NCBI GenBank assembly: GCA_016291655.1
Contig: JAEEYF010000006.1
Span: 45,057 to 109,056 of the forward strand
Direction: 5' to 3'
Source: Lachnospiraceae bacterium
GTDB taxonomy: Bacteria; Bacillota; Clostridia; Lachnospirales; Lachnospiraceae
DNA: 64,000 bases
Shown here: one piece after another, positions 1-9,000 of the stretch
How the letters are laid out: each line of letters begins with the position of its first letter
How positions within the stretch are numbered: position 1 is the stretch's first letter
Position numbers and translations under genes: made by a program
Notes under the pieces: model-generated
Seen by the model: only the letters and a program-made list of their open reading frames with translations
Told to the model about the DNA's origin: nothing
Databases searched by the model: none

Positions 1-605
1 TCCTGAATATAGACGGTAACTCCGAAAGCATTTGTGCCCTCTTCAAGAGCTTTGTTGATCGCATGCTGTTCGAAATCCGCATATTTAAACTGTCTGAATT
101 TTTCTTTGGAAGCTTCTCCCGTTGCAGTTGCTTCAGCTGCCGCTGCTGCAGGTGCTGCGGATGCTGCTGCCTTTGAAACTGATTTCTTCTTGGAAGCGGG
201 TGCGGCTGCAGGTGCGCTTCCGCCATTCTGAACAAAGCCTATCAACTGACCGATGATATCTTCGCACTTATCATCACCTTCATTGCCGGCATTAATGATG
301 TTGTCAAGAATGGTTTCAAGTTTATCCAGTCCTTTGAAAAGAACATCGACAAGGTCGGGAGTAACTTTCATCTTTCCGTTTCTTACTTCGGAGAATACGT
401 CTTCCCACTTGTGAGTAAGTTCCTGCATGGTCTTGTAACCCATGGTTCCTGCCATGCCCTTTAAGGAATGTGCGGCACGGAAAATCTCGTTGATGGTATC
501 AGCGTTTTCCGGCTCTTTTTCGAGAACAAGCAGCTGCTCGTTCAGGCTTTGAAGGTGTTCTTTGGTTTCGTCGATAAAAATTTCGAGATATTGACTAACA
601 TCCAT
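1..605 (-). CDS. cheA: Chemotaxis histidine kinase CheA, N-terminal part (cut by window edge)
   Basis: Only the first ~201 residues are in the window; the kinase and CheW-binding domains lie beyond the left edge. CheA phosphorylates CheY and CheB in response to chemoreceptors. The N-terminus is a clear HPt (P1) domain with the phospho-accepting histidine in AAHSLKG (His46). A long Ala-rich linker follows (about residues 135-170), then the start of a P2-type CheY-binding domain. The ATG at 605 lies inside the end of cheB, with an 11-bp overlap, which implies translational coupling of cheB and cheA. Identification rests on the HPt motif and the position next to cheB. Confidence 0.93.
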   Translation of the reverse strand, partial: MDVSQYLEIFIDETKEHLQSLNEQLLVLEKEPENADTINEIFRAAHSLKGMAGTMGYKTMQELTHKWEDVFSEVRNGKMKVTPDLVDVLFKGLDKLETILDNIINAGNEGDDKCEDIIGQLIGFVQNGGSAPAAAPASKKKSVSKAAASAAPAAAAAEATATGEASKEKFRQFKYADFEQHAINKALEEGTNAFGVTVYIQ

Positions 606-1785
606 GATCTTGTACCCCCGTACTTTTAATAATTTCCTGTGCAAGTTGTCCAAGCGGTCTCACTATGTCCGTAAGTCCCGAATCGAAAATGACCTTCGGC
701 ATACCATAGACCGTGGAAGTGGGTTCATCCTGAGCAATTACGTAAATATTATTTTTTTCGGCCAAAGCATTTATGCCCATCGTGCCATCGCCGCCCATAC
801 CCGTCATAACGCAGCATATGATCTCGTCGAAATCCATACCGGCTATCGATTCAAAAAGAATGTCCGCACACGGCTTTAACGCATTTCTTGCCGGCTCTTC
901 CGAATTAAGTTCTATCTTATAATCCGGGCCTGTTTTTCTGAGTCGCATCTGCGATCCGCCTTTAGCGATATAGACAATCCCTTTTGCTATCTTTGTGCCG
1001 TCAGAGGCTTCGACAACATGTATCTTGCTCTCCTGGTCAAGCCTGTTTGCCAGAGAGCCCGTAAAGCCTTCAGCCATATGCTGAACGATCAAAACGGGTG
1101 CATTGATATTCTGAGGCAGGTAGGGGATCACTTCCTGTAAAGCTTTGGGTCCGCCTGTGGAAGATGCAATAAGCACAAGTTTTTTTGCTGAACCGGGCAT
1201 CGGTCTGTGAGGTTTCTTTTTTGCGGTGATGTTGGCAAGGATCTCACGCGGATTCATGGGAGAAACCACGTGTTCCTCTCCCTCCCGCTTTTCATCTTTG
1301 TGCTCGAAAGTAAATCCGGATTCATGTTCCGAACGCTTAAGGGAAGGGATCTCCTGTTCACCGGTAAAATGACCTTCGATACCGGTAGCTAAGGCAACCT
1401 TATCAAGAACTGCTTTCTTGAAAACATCGCCCATGACTTCAGCAAAGCTTTCGGGTTTTTTGATACAATCAAAAGCTCCCAACTGAAGTGCTTGAATAGT
1501 CTCTTTGCTGTCTATTGAAGTAAGTGCACTGATGATTATGACTTTAACACTGAGTCTTTCTTTCCCGAGGGCCGCAAGAAATTCAAGGCCCGTCATCTTG
1601 GGAAGGTTAATGTCGCAGATGATAAGATCGTAATCATGCGGTGACTTGACGACTCTGTCGAATGCATCGAGACCGTTGGTGCAAGTTCCGACTACGCAAA
1701 ACCTGTTGTCGGAGTTAATTATATCAGATTCCATCCTTCTCATGAGTGCAGAGTCATCTACTATCAGTATTCGCTTTTTTTCCAT
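595..1785 (-). CDS. cheB: Chemotaxis protein-glutamate methylesterase CheB
   Basis: Removes methyl groups from (and deamidates) chemoreceptor glutamates, for adaptation. Residues 1-120 are a receiver domain with acidic pocket VDD and phospho-acceptor Asp58 (ICDINLP). Residues 200-390 are the methylesterase domain with Ser209 (IASSTGGP), His236 (VQHMAEG) and Asp333 (GMGGDGTMG), so the catalytic triad is intact. The interdomain linker of about 70 residues is long and charged. The gene sits between the ycgR-like gene and cheA near the 3' end of the fla/che operon. At 396 aa it is slightly longer than the usual ~350, and the linker accounts for the difference. Confidence 0.96.
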   Translation of the reverse strand: MEKKRILIVDDSALMRRMESDIINSDNRFCVVGTCTNGLDAFDRVVKSPHDYDLIICDINLPKMTGLEFLAALGKERLSVKVIIISALTSIDSKETIQALQLGAFDCIKKPESFAEVMGDVFKKAVLDKVALATGIEGHFTGEQEIPSLKRSEHESGFTFEHKDEKREGEEHVVSPMNPREILANITAKKKPHRPMPGSAKKLVLIASSTGGPKALQEVIPYLPQNINAPVLIVQHMAEGFTGSLANRLDQESKIHVVEASDGTKIAKGIVYIAKGGSQMRLRKTGPDYKIELNSEEPARNALKPCADILFESIAGMDFDEIICCVMTGMGGDGTMGINALAEKNNIYVIAQDEPTSTVYGMPKVIFDSGLTDIVRPLGQLAQEIIKSTGVQDHGC

Positions 1786-1831
1786 TCTCTGTACTCACCA
1801 CTCCTTAAGAAGTCTGAAATGCCTGTGTTTA

Positions 1832-2587
1832 CTAATCTGTACGCATTTTTTCACGTTCAACCGCAAATATGTAAGTTATGATTTTTTCACGTTCTTCATT
1901 TGAAATGTTTATAAACTTAATTTTATTTTCATATGAGGAAATCTTGTTTTCAAGCGGTCTGGAAAGTACTACTTTGCCCATCAGATAGGGAATCGCATTG
2001 CTTAATTCCGGTATGTTGGGCTGTAAAACAAGGACATCGTCTTTTTCCAAAGCTTCGGTAGCATAGAATTTCATGCCTCCTCCGCTGATATCCATCATCA
2101 GAGCCTTGGAAAAAGCAATATCTTCCATCTTTATCTGCTCTTTAATCAGTCTTTTTCTCGCATCCGTAACCGCGTTCTTCAGATCCTCATACAGCTTTGC
2201 CTGAACTTCGTTAAGTTTGGCCCATGTAAGATTTATCCTGCACTCAAGTCTGTAGTATTCACGTCTTTGATGTCTCTCAAGGTTAGCAATGAGTTTAACC
2301 TTTACATAGGCTATATGCCCCTCCAGTCCTTTTCCGCTGACGTAGCATTTGGACTGATAAAGTCCGTTCCTGGTGAAAAACCTGATAAAATAAATATCGT
2401 TTTGCCCCATGGAAAGCAATGAGCCGCCAACCAAAGGAACAGAAATGAGCAACTCATTCTCCGAATTAATGTGCAAAAGCGAACTGTTATAACTTGTGTC
2501 ATCAACGGGCTTGGTTGAAAATACATTTCCCCGCTTAATGAGCCTCAATGTTATTTTGTTTCCGACCTCAAGAGCAAATTTGGGCAT
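1832..2587 (-). CDS. Flagellar brake protein, YcgR/YpfA type (PilZ domain)
   Basis: A two-domain c-di-GMP receptor. The N-terminal half resembles the YcgR/PilZN domain; the C-terminal half is PilZ with the RxxxR signature (Arg109-Arg113, REYYR) and a D-x-S-x-x-G motif (MDISGGGM, about residue 165), the two elements that clamp c-di-GMP. In Bacillus the homologue YpfA binds MotA and slows the motor when c-di-GMP is high. Its place inside the fla/che operon, after flhG and before cheB, supports a motor-brake role. The start ATG has a good GGAGG 5 bases upstream. Assignment to the family is firm; the motor target is inferred from the homologue. Confidence 0.9.
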   Translation of the reverse strand: MPKFALEVGNKITLRLIKRGNVFSTKPVDDTSYNSSLLHINSENELLISVPLVGGSLLSMGQNDIYFIRFFTRNGLYQSKCYVSGKGLEGHIAYVKVKLIANLERHQRREYYRLECRINLTWAKLNEVQAKLYEDLKNAVTDARKRLIKEQIKMEDIAFSKALMMDISGGGMKFYATEALEKDDVLVLQPNIPELSNAIPYLMGKVVLSRPLENKISSYENKIKFINISNEEREKIITYIFAVEREKMRTD

Positions 2588-2615
2588 TTAAACCTCCATT
2601 ATAAAGATTTAGCCT

Positions 2616-3512
2616 TTATTGTTTCTTTTTGAATTTATTTCTGATGAGGTTTGAGAAAAGCAATGTTATTCCCCTTTCTTCAGGAGTCGCATTGTTGACC
2701 TCTTCCCCATCGATCAGTGCTTTTGCCATCGCTTCAATGGCTTTGGAAGCACCGGAGTTCGGAGCGCTCATTGTAACCGGCATCTGTTTCATTACCGCTT
2801 TGGAAACCTGATCGTCCTGAGGTATCGCCCCCAGGTATTCAAGAGATATGTTCAAAAACCTGTTAACCACATTCTTCATGTTTTCATAAAGAACGTTTCT
2901 GCCTTCATCGTCATTTCTGACTCTGTTGGCAACCATTTTTATCGTTGTACTGCTCTTCGAAAATTCCGATTTCCTGTTCAATGCTTTTAGCAAAGCATAT
3001 GCATCCGTGATAGATGTGGGTTCCGGTGTAGCCACCAGCAGCACCTCGTTGGAAGAAGCAACGAACTCAAGAACGCTGTCCGATATGCCCGCTCCCGTAT
3101 CTATAACGATGACATCTGCAAGCTCATCCAGTTCCACAAGCTTTTTGGTAAGGTACATGCACTGTTCCCTGTTCATTCTTGCCAATTCCTGGATACCCGA
3201 GCCTCCCGATATGAATTTAATACCTTCCGGTCCGTCAATGATGATGTCCTTAAGATCGCGCCCTCTGAACATCAGATCCGCAAGATTTGCACGTGGTCTG
3301 ACTCCGAGCATTACTTCTATGTTTGCAAGACCAAAATCCGCATCGAGAAGCACGACCCTTTGTCCCATTCTGCTGAGACAGATTGCAAGGTTCAAAGATA
3401 TGCTGGATTTACCGACTCCGCCCTTTCCGCTTGTAACGGTGATCACGCGGGCCGATGGTTTCTCGTTGGTTTCCGAAACCATATTTCTTAAACTGGTTGC
3501 CTGATCCATCAT
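2616..3512 (-). CDS. flhG: Flagellar number regulator FlhG (MinD-like ATPase, YlxH)
   Basis: ParA/MinD-type ATPase that works with FlhF to set flagellar number and placement and helps C-ring assembly. It has the deviant Walker A KGGVGKSS near residue 30, the switch I region DADFGLAN and Walker B VIVIDTGAG. The basic end (KFKKKQ) may be the membrane-targeting tail. The ATG at 3512 overlaps the flhF stop (ATGA) with GGGAGG ahead of it, so the two genes are translationally coupled. At 298 aa it is of normal length. Confidence 0.95.
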   Translation of the reverse strand: MMDQATSLRNMVSETNEKPSARVITVTSGKGGVGKSSISLNLAICLSRMGQRVVLLDADFGLANIEVMLGVRPRANLADLMFRGRDLKDIIIDGPEGIKFISGGSGIQELARMNREQCMYLTKKLVELDELADVIVIDTGAGISDSVLEFVASSNEVLLVATPEPTSITDAYALLKALNRKSEFSKSSTTIKMVANRVRNDDEGRNVLYENMKNVVNRFLNISLEYLGAIPQDDQVSKAVMKQMPVTMSAPNSGASKAIEAMAKALIDGEEVNNATPEERGITLLFSNLIRNKFKKKQ

Positions 3513-4726
3513 TCAACACCTCCCAGTAACTGCTTTGCAATACTCTGAGGATTGATTCTACTGATGTCGTCCGGCACGTTTTGTCCGTTAGTCGAATAAG
3601 AAAGAGGCGCATCCGTCAGCATTCGCACGTTTAGTATGTTTCCTATGCAATCCGTTTCGTCCAGTTTGGTGAAGATCAGATTGTAAGAGGATATCTCCGA
3701 ATACCCTTCCGTAATGGTAACGAGATCCTTGTATTTTGTAGTTGCAGAAAGCACGAGGTAAACATCGCGCTTTTCCTCCGGAACCGAGAAGATGAGTTTC
3801 TCTATGTCATCTCTCTGTTCCTTGTTTTTCAAAGTCCTGCCCGCCGTATCGATCAATACGGCATCGTAACCCGAAAAGTCTTCCATAGCTTCCTTCATTT
3901 CGGTCTCGGAATAAATGACCTTGAGCGGTATGTTGAGGATCGAAGCATAGCTTCTCAGCTGATCTATGGCCGCGAGTCTGTAAGTGTCGGCGGTAAAGAG
4001 AGCAACCTTGGCTTTGAGACCCAGTTTAAGACTTGAAGCCAGCTTTGCTATTGTGGTCGTTTTTCCGACTCCGGTCGGTCCGATAAAGAAAATGAACCTT
4101 GTCTTTCCTTCCGTGATCTTGATGGTCTGAGTCTGCCCAAGCTTAAGCACCAGCTTTTGATAGATGTTTGAAAGAACGCTCTTTACATCCGAATCGGGTT
4201 TGATAACGGATTCGATCTCCGATATCAATTTATTTGCAAACACCTCTTCAACCTCATTGGAAAGAAGCTTGTTGTATATCATCTTAATGCAGGTCATTGA
4301 AGGGCTGTCCGGCGTTTCCTGAGGTTCTACTCTTGTAGTAGCTTCTTGAACGGGCGTTTCCTTCACCTGCTTGTCGAGAATGTTCTGCAGACTGTCAAGA
4401 ACATGTTCGATCGGGAAGGACTTGTCCTCCTCCTTCGGAAGCACGGCATCAAAGGTGTTGGGCTTCGCAAGCTTTGCAAAATCATTGGCGGTTTTTGCAT
4501 AGTTGTTTACGTTGGCCCGAACGGCTGTGTTAAGATTCTTCTTCTGGAAATCCGTCTCGGTCTCAACCGAAGCCGTCACCTCGACCAAAGGCCTTTTAAA
4601 GATCTTAAAGACCCCCTTCGGCTTGATCGTCGTGATATGTGTGATTATAACGTCCTTTCCGAGCTCAGCCTTTGCTTTTTCCAAAGCCTCCTGCTCGGTA
4701 GGCGCTTCATACTTTTTGATCAGCAT
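3509..4726 (-). CDS. flhF: Flagellar biosynthesis SRP-type GTPase FlhF
   Basis: SRP/FtsY-family GTPase that positions the flagellum and forms a heterodimer with FlhG. The C-terminal NG domain has G1 at residues 216-223 (GPTGVGKT), the DTAGR motif and TKLDE specificity motif. The N-terminal 'B' region begins with the family signature of a lysine-rich MLIKKYEAPT start and is otherwise variable, as is normal. It lies between flhA (2-bp gap) and flhG (4-bp overlap), the standard order in Firmicutes. Confidence 0.96.
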   Translation of the reverse strand: MLIKKYEAPTEQEALEKAKAELGKDVIITHITTIKPKGVFKIFKRPLVEVTASVETETDFQKKNLNTAVRANVNNYAKTANDFAKLAKPNTFDAVLPKEEDKSFPIEHVLDSLQNILDKQVKETPVQEATTRVEPQETPDSPSMTCIKMIYNKLLSNEVEEVFANKLISEIESVIKPDSDVKSVLSNIYQKLVLKLGQTQTIKITEGKTRFIFFIGPTGVGKTTTIAKLASSLKLGLKAKVALFTADTYRLAAIDQLRSYASILNIPLKVIYSETEMKEAMEDFSGYDAVLIDTAGRTLKNKEQRDDIEKLIFSVPEEKRDVYLVLSATTKYKDLVTITEGYSEISSYNLIFTKLDETDCIGNILNVRMLTDAPLSYSTNGQNVPDDISRINPQSIAKQLLGGVE

Positions 4727-4727
4727 T

Positions 4728-6767
4728 TCAGATAGTCACCATCCCTACAGATTGAATTTCTACATTGGATTCTATTTCATTATAAGATATTACTATCAGA
4801 TCATTGAAATAATCCTTTGTCATTCGTTTAAAATACATACGCACGATCGGCGATGTGATAATGATCGGATTTCCGCCGAGGTTTTCGAGTTTTTCCACTT
4901 CTTCCCTGACGGATTTCATGATCCTTTGATTCTTTTCCGGATCTATGGCTATATAAGATCCCTGCTCCGTCTGCTTTACGGAGTTCATTATCTCCTGCTC
5001 GATCTTCGGATCCAAAGTCACCACGTTGGTCTGGGTGTTCGCAGGAAAATATTTCATGGAAATGAATCGCTTTATACTCGGGCTTTGACGAACATATTCC
5101 GTCAAAACATCCGTATCTCTCGTAGTCGCCGAATAATCGGCAAGTGTTTCGAATATAGTCACAAGATCTCGTATGGAAATACCTTCTCTTAAGAGGTTCT
5201 GTAAAACCTTCTGCACTTCGCCTATGCCCATGAGCTTCGGAATGAGTTCCGTAACCACGGTGGCATTGTTTTCCTGAAGATTGTTGACAAGATTTTGAAC
5301 ATCCTGTCTCGTAAGCAGTTCATCAAGATGCTGCTTGATAACCTCCGTAAGATGCGTTGCAATGATCGAGGGAGGATCCACGACGGTATAACCGAAGGAT
5401 TCCGCCCTTTCTCTCTGGCTTTCCGTGATCCATATGGCCGGCAGATGGAAAGAAGGCTCGAACGTAGGAATACCCGTGATCTCTTCCTCAACATATCCGG
5501 GATTCATTGCCATATAGTGGTCAAACAATATTTCGCCATCCGAAACCTGTATGCCTTTTATCTTTATAATATATTGATTGGGATTCAGCTGAATGTTATC
5601 ACGCATTCTGATGGTGGGAACAACACAGCCGTATTCCAACGCGATCTGTCTTCTGATCAATACAACTCGGTCAAGCAGGTCTCCGCCCTGGTTGGCATCA
5701 GCCAGTGGAATGATACCGTAACCGAATTCCAGTTCAATGGAATCAACATTCAAAAGCTGAACAACATTTTCGGGCTTTCGTATCTCCTCCGCACCGGTTT
5801 CCACCTCCGAAACTTCATTCTCGACCTTGGCAACCTCGAGCTTACTCTGAATGCTGCGCGCAACGAGGATAAAAACAATACCGTACATTGCGAATACAAG
5901 GGTGGGCAGTTTTGTGAATATGCCCAAAACCGTCATCGCTCCGCCTACGATGTAGAGAACCTTCGGGATCGAAAACAGCTGTCCGACAAGCATATCGCCC
6001 GTGTCCGTTTCGGAAGATACCTTCGTGACCACAATACCGGTTGAAAGGGATATGATAAGGGACGGGATCTGTGAAACAAGACCGTCACCTATGGTAAGCA
6101 ATGCATAGTTGTTAAGAGCCGTGGTAGCGTCCATGTTCAGGAAAAGCATACCCGTGATAAGACCACCCACCATGTTGATGATGGTGATCAAAAGTCCGGC
6201 TGTGGCATCTCCTTTTACGTACTTCGTAGCACCGTCCATGGCTCCGAAGAAGGAGGATTCATCCTGGATCTTCTTACGTCTGGCCTGTGCTTCCTTATCC
6301 GTGATCGCTCCGGTATTGAGATCTGCGTCAATGGCCATCTGTTTACCGGGCATTGCATCAAGGGTGAATCTTGCAGATACTTCCGCCACTCTTTCGGAAC
6401 CTTTGTTGATGACCATGAACTGCACAATGATCAGGATTATGAATACGATGGCTCCGATAACGATCTGTCCTCCTCCGACGAATTGACCGAAGGCTTCGAC
6501 AACCTGCCCCGCATATCCTTTGCTTAAAATGTTTCTTGTCGAAGAAACGTTCAGAGAGATACGGAATATGGTGGTAAACAACAGCATTGTCGGGAATGAG
6601 GACATCTGCAGAACATCGGTGGAAAACATCGCAGTAAACAGGATGATAAAGGCTATACCGATGTTGAAGGCCATGAGCACGTCAAGCAGCCCCGTCGGCA
6701 ACGGCACGATGAGGAAAAGAATTGCACACAATATATAGATTCCGACAAATATATCATTTTTCTTCAT
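4728..6767 (-). CDS. flhA: Flagellar type III export gate protein FlhA
   Basis: Largest membrane component of the flagellar export apparatus; couples proton motive force to export and binds chaperone-substrate complexes with its cytoplasmic domain. The first ~320 residues carry about eight hydrophobic segments, with the conserved cytoplasmic FHIPEP loop between them (ARFTLDAMPGKQMAIDADLN). The remaining ~350 residues are the cytoplasmic FlhA-C domain. At 679 aa it matches the family length (~680-690). It is flanked by flhB and flhF. Confidence 0.97.
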   Translation of the reverse strand: MKKNDIFVGIYILCAILFLIVPLPTGLLDVLMAFNIGIAFIILFTAMFSTDVLQMSSFPTMLLFTTIFRISLNVSSTRNILSKGYAGQVVEAFGQFVGGGQIVIGAIVFIILIIVQFMVINKGSERVAEVSARFTLDAMPGKQMAIDADLNTGAITDKEAQARRKKIQDESSFFGAMDGATKYVKGDATAGLLITIINMVGGLITGMLFLNMDATTALNNYALLTIGDGLVSQIPSLIISLSTGIVVTKVSSETDTGDMLVGQLFSIPKVLYIVGGAMTVLGIFTKLPTLVFAMYGIVFILVARSIQSKLEVAKVENEVSEVETGAEEIRKPENVVQLLNVDSIELEFGYGIIPLADANQGGDLLDRVVLIRRQIALEYGCVVPTIRMRDNIQLNPNQYIIKIKGIQVSDGEILFDHYMAMNPGYVEEEITGIPTFEPSFHLPAIWITESQRERAESFGYTVVDPPSIIATHLTEVIKQHLDELLTRQDVQNLVNNLQENNATVVTELIPKLMGIGEVQKVLQNLLREGISIRDLVTIFETLADYSATTRDTDVLTEYVRQSPSIKRFISMKYFPANTQTNVVTLDPKIEQEIMNSVKQTEQGSYIAIDPEKNQRIMKSVREEVEKLENLGGNPIIITSPIVRMYFKRMTKDYFNDLIVISYNEIESNVEIQSVGMVTI

Positions 6768-6796
6768 TCGATGTGCAAGCCTTTCACCTTAATATA

Positions 6797-7936
6797 TCAT
6801 TGTTTATTCTTTAAACTGTATACATATGCCAGCACTTCCGCCGTCAACTGATACAGTTCTTCCGGAATCTCCGAATCCAGATCCACGTTGTAGTAAAGCA
6901 TTCTGGCAAGTGCTTTGTTTTCAACGATGGGAACCTTGTTTTCATTTGCCGTATCCTTGATCTTCTGTGCAAGGTAATCCGCACCCTTTGCCACAAGTAC
7001 AGGGGCTTCGGAAACTTCCTTGTCATACTTGATCGCGCATGCAAAATGAGTAGGGTTCGTGATGACTACATCCGCATCCGGAACTTTTTGCATCATTCTT
7101 CTCTGGGACGCTTCACGCATCTTGCTCTTAATACGTCCCTTAACCTGGGGATCGCCTTCCTGCTGCTTGAACTCGTCCTTAACTTCCTGTTTGGACATCT
7201 TCATGTCTTTGTTGAACTTCCATTTGTGGAAAATGAAATCCGCAAAGCCTATGATCAAATAAAAGAAAGCGATCTTCAGTCCGATATCGAGGACCATGTT
7301 GCATATATATATGACAGCGGGCCACAATTCGAGCTGATAAACTATCTTTAATTTGTCGACATCTTTGATGATGCCGCTGTAAGCAATGTAAAATATAAAT
7401 ATTATCTTTAAGATCGCCTTCACAAGATCGAAGAGTTTCTCAAGCGAGAACATTCTCTTCATTCCCTTTAAAGGACTGATCTTACTGAGCTTGGGTTTTA
7501 AAGGCTTCGCAGTGACCTTCCACTTGACCTGCATCAGGTTGACACCGAGCGCCATGAAATACGCCAATACGAATATGGGCAGGCACGTTATAAGTGTTCT
7601 TAGAAGCCCGGTCCTGACCAGCGAAACCATATAGCCGTTGGAGGGCATATCCGTAACATATGCATGCATGGAGCCGTATATTTCCGGAAAGGTCTTCAGC
7701 ATATTGTCGGCAATGTAAGTGCCGAACAGCTTGATCGAAACGAATAAAGCAAACAGCATTCCCGCCGTGACCAGCTCCTGGCTTTTGCCGACCTGTCCTT
7801 CTTTTCTGGCATCTTCCAGTCTTTTGGCCGTAGGCTCCTCGGTCTTTTCTCCTCCGCCTTCTTCGGCGAAGAACTGAAGATCCATTCTCAAAATAAACAT
7901 CTGATTATTCGGCTTTAAAAGTTCTTCCTGTATCAT
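6797..7936 (-). CDS. flhB: Flagellar export switch protein FlhB
   Basis: Export gate component that switches substrate specificity from hook to filament after autocleavage. The cleavage motif NPTH is present at residues 294-297 and four hydrophobic segments precede it. The N-terminal cytoplasmic motif KTEEPTAKRLEDARKEGQV is typical. The start is uncertain: the ATG at 7936 adds an unusual ~18 residues before MDLQFFAEEG, where many clostridial FlhB proteins begin. An ATG at 7900 or 7882 is possible, but neither has a convincing ribosome site. Confidence 0.95.
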   Translation of the reverse strand: MIQEELLKPNNQMFILRMDLQFFAEEGGGEKTEEPTAKRLEDARKEGQVGKSQELVTAGMLFALFVSIKLFGTYIADNMLKTFPEIYGSMHAYVTDMPSNGYMVSLVRTGLLRTLITCLPIFVLAYFMALGVNLMQVKWKVTAKPLKPKLSKISPLKGMKRMFSLEKLFDLVKAILKIIFIFYIAYSGIIKDVDKLKIVYQLELWPAVIYICNMVLDIGLKIAFFYLIIGFADFIFHKWKFNKDMKMSKQEVKDEFKQQEGDPQVKGRIKSKMREASQRRMMQKVPDADVVITNPTHFACAIKYDKEVSEAPVLVAKGADYLAQKIKDTANENKVPIVENKALARMLYYNVDLDSEIPEELYQLTAEVLAYVYSLKNKQ

Positions 7937-7939
7937 AAA

Positions 7940-8206
7940 CTATCCGACATAATTCGAGAAAATAAACATTTCACGCGTGAATTCTTCCAGACTCTTCAAT
8001 ATCCACGCCCCCGCCAGCATAAGAACAATGAACACACCTATGAGCTTGGGTACAAAAGTGAGTGTTGATTCCTGTATTGAAGTCAGGGTTTGAAACAGGC
8101 TTATGATCAAACCGATGGCCAGTGAAACCAACAGTAAAGGCGCAGCTACCTTAAGAACCAACACAAGAGCCTGTGAAAATATGTCTATAAGCAATTGTTC
8201 GTTCAT
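7940..8206 (-). CDS. fliQ: Flagellar export gate protein FliQ
   Basis: Small two-helix membrane protein of the FliPQR export gate. The 88-aa length, the two hydrophobic segments (about residues 14-38 and 50-70) and the family signature SLFQTLTSIQESTLTFVPK are diagnostic. Its ATG overlaps the stop of the fliR-like gene upstream (ATGA), so it is translated after fliR. The usual bacterial order is fliP-fliQ-fliR; here fliQ follows fliR. Confidence 0.95.
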   Translation of the reverse strand: MNEQLLIDIFSQALVLVLKVAAPLLLVSLAIGLIISLFQTLTSIQESTLTFVPKLIGVFIVLMLAGAWILKSLEEFTREMFIFSNYVG

Positions 8207-8988
8207 TCGGCACCTCCCCCTGTCATATATGGTAAGGCATCTCTGATATAATAGATCATTTTATTGAATATCATATCCGAAATGCTCGGTAAAAACATCA
8301 TGATGATAATGAGCACTGTGAGACCCACGAATATCTTGATCTGAAAGCCCACCACAAACATGTTCATCTGCGGAGCAACTTTGGCCAGTATCGCAAGTAT
8401 TGTATTTACAATAAGTATCGAAGCAAAGATCGGTAAGGTTATTCTGAATGCAATGATCATGTAATCAAGAATAAACTGCGCAAATGATACATAAATATTC
8501 CCGCTCAGGTTCATGCCGGACACGGGAACAACCTCAAAAGAATCTATGGCAGCTTTGAGTATGAACAGATGCATGTCCGTAACCACCAGCATGAGCGTAA
8601 CGGCATATCCGAAAAAAGTACTGCTGATGGTAATGTTCATGTTGCTTGTGGGATCGAATTCCTGAATGTTCGAAAACCCTATCTGCATATCCATCATATT
8701 CCCCGCCATGGAAAGTATATTGTAGGCCAGAGTCGCAAAAAGTCCGAGTATCATGCCGCATATTGCTTCTTTGATCAGTATCACGGCATATCCGATCACA
8801 CCCGTATAATATAAAGTTGTTACATCCGACACGGTAAAAACTATGACGGATACAGCCACTGCCAGCAGTACCTTCGCTCTTTGAGGAACATTCCTCAGTG
8901 AGAAAAAAGGAGCTGTAAAAACAAATCCGCTGACTCTTGTAAGGATTGCCAAAAATACTTCTAAGTTTTCAAGCGTAAAGGTTGCCAT
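8203..8988 (-). CDS. fliR: Flagellar export gate protein FliR
   Basis: Membrane component of the FliPQR gate that forms the helical export channel. The 261-aa product has about six hydrophobic segments, and the N-terminal region VFLAILTRVSGFVFTAPFF plus the central QIGFSNIQEFDP motif are typical of FliR. The ATG at 8988 is chosen because GGGAGG lies 5 bases ahead; a GTG two codons earlier overlaps that site. It follows fliP by ~12 bp and overlaps fliQ by 4 bp, giving the order fliP-fliR-fliQ. Confidence 0.95.
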   Translation of the reverse strand: MATFTLENLEVFLAILTRVSGFVFTAPFFSLRNVPQRAKVLLAVAVSVIVFTVSDVTTLYYTGVIGYAVILIKEAICGMILGLFATLAYNILSMAGNMMDMQIGFSNIQEFDPTSNMNITISSTFFGYAVTLMLVVTDMHLFILKAAIDSFEVVPVSGMNLSGNIYVSFAQFILDYMIIAFRITLPIFASILIVNTILAILAKVAPQMNMFVVGFQIKIFVGLTVLIIIMMFLPSISDMIFNKMIYYIRDALPYMTGGGAE

Positions 8989-9000
8989 ACGCACCTCCCG

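Noticed and set aside
34..231. Small plus-strand frame rich in Ala
   Set aside because: It is the complement of the Ala-rich linker of cheA.
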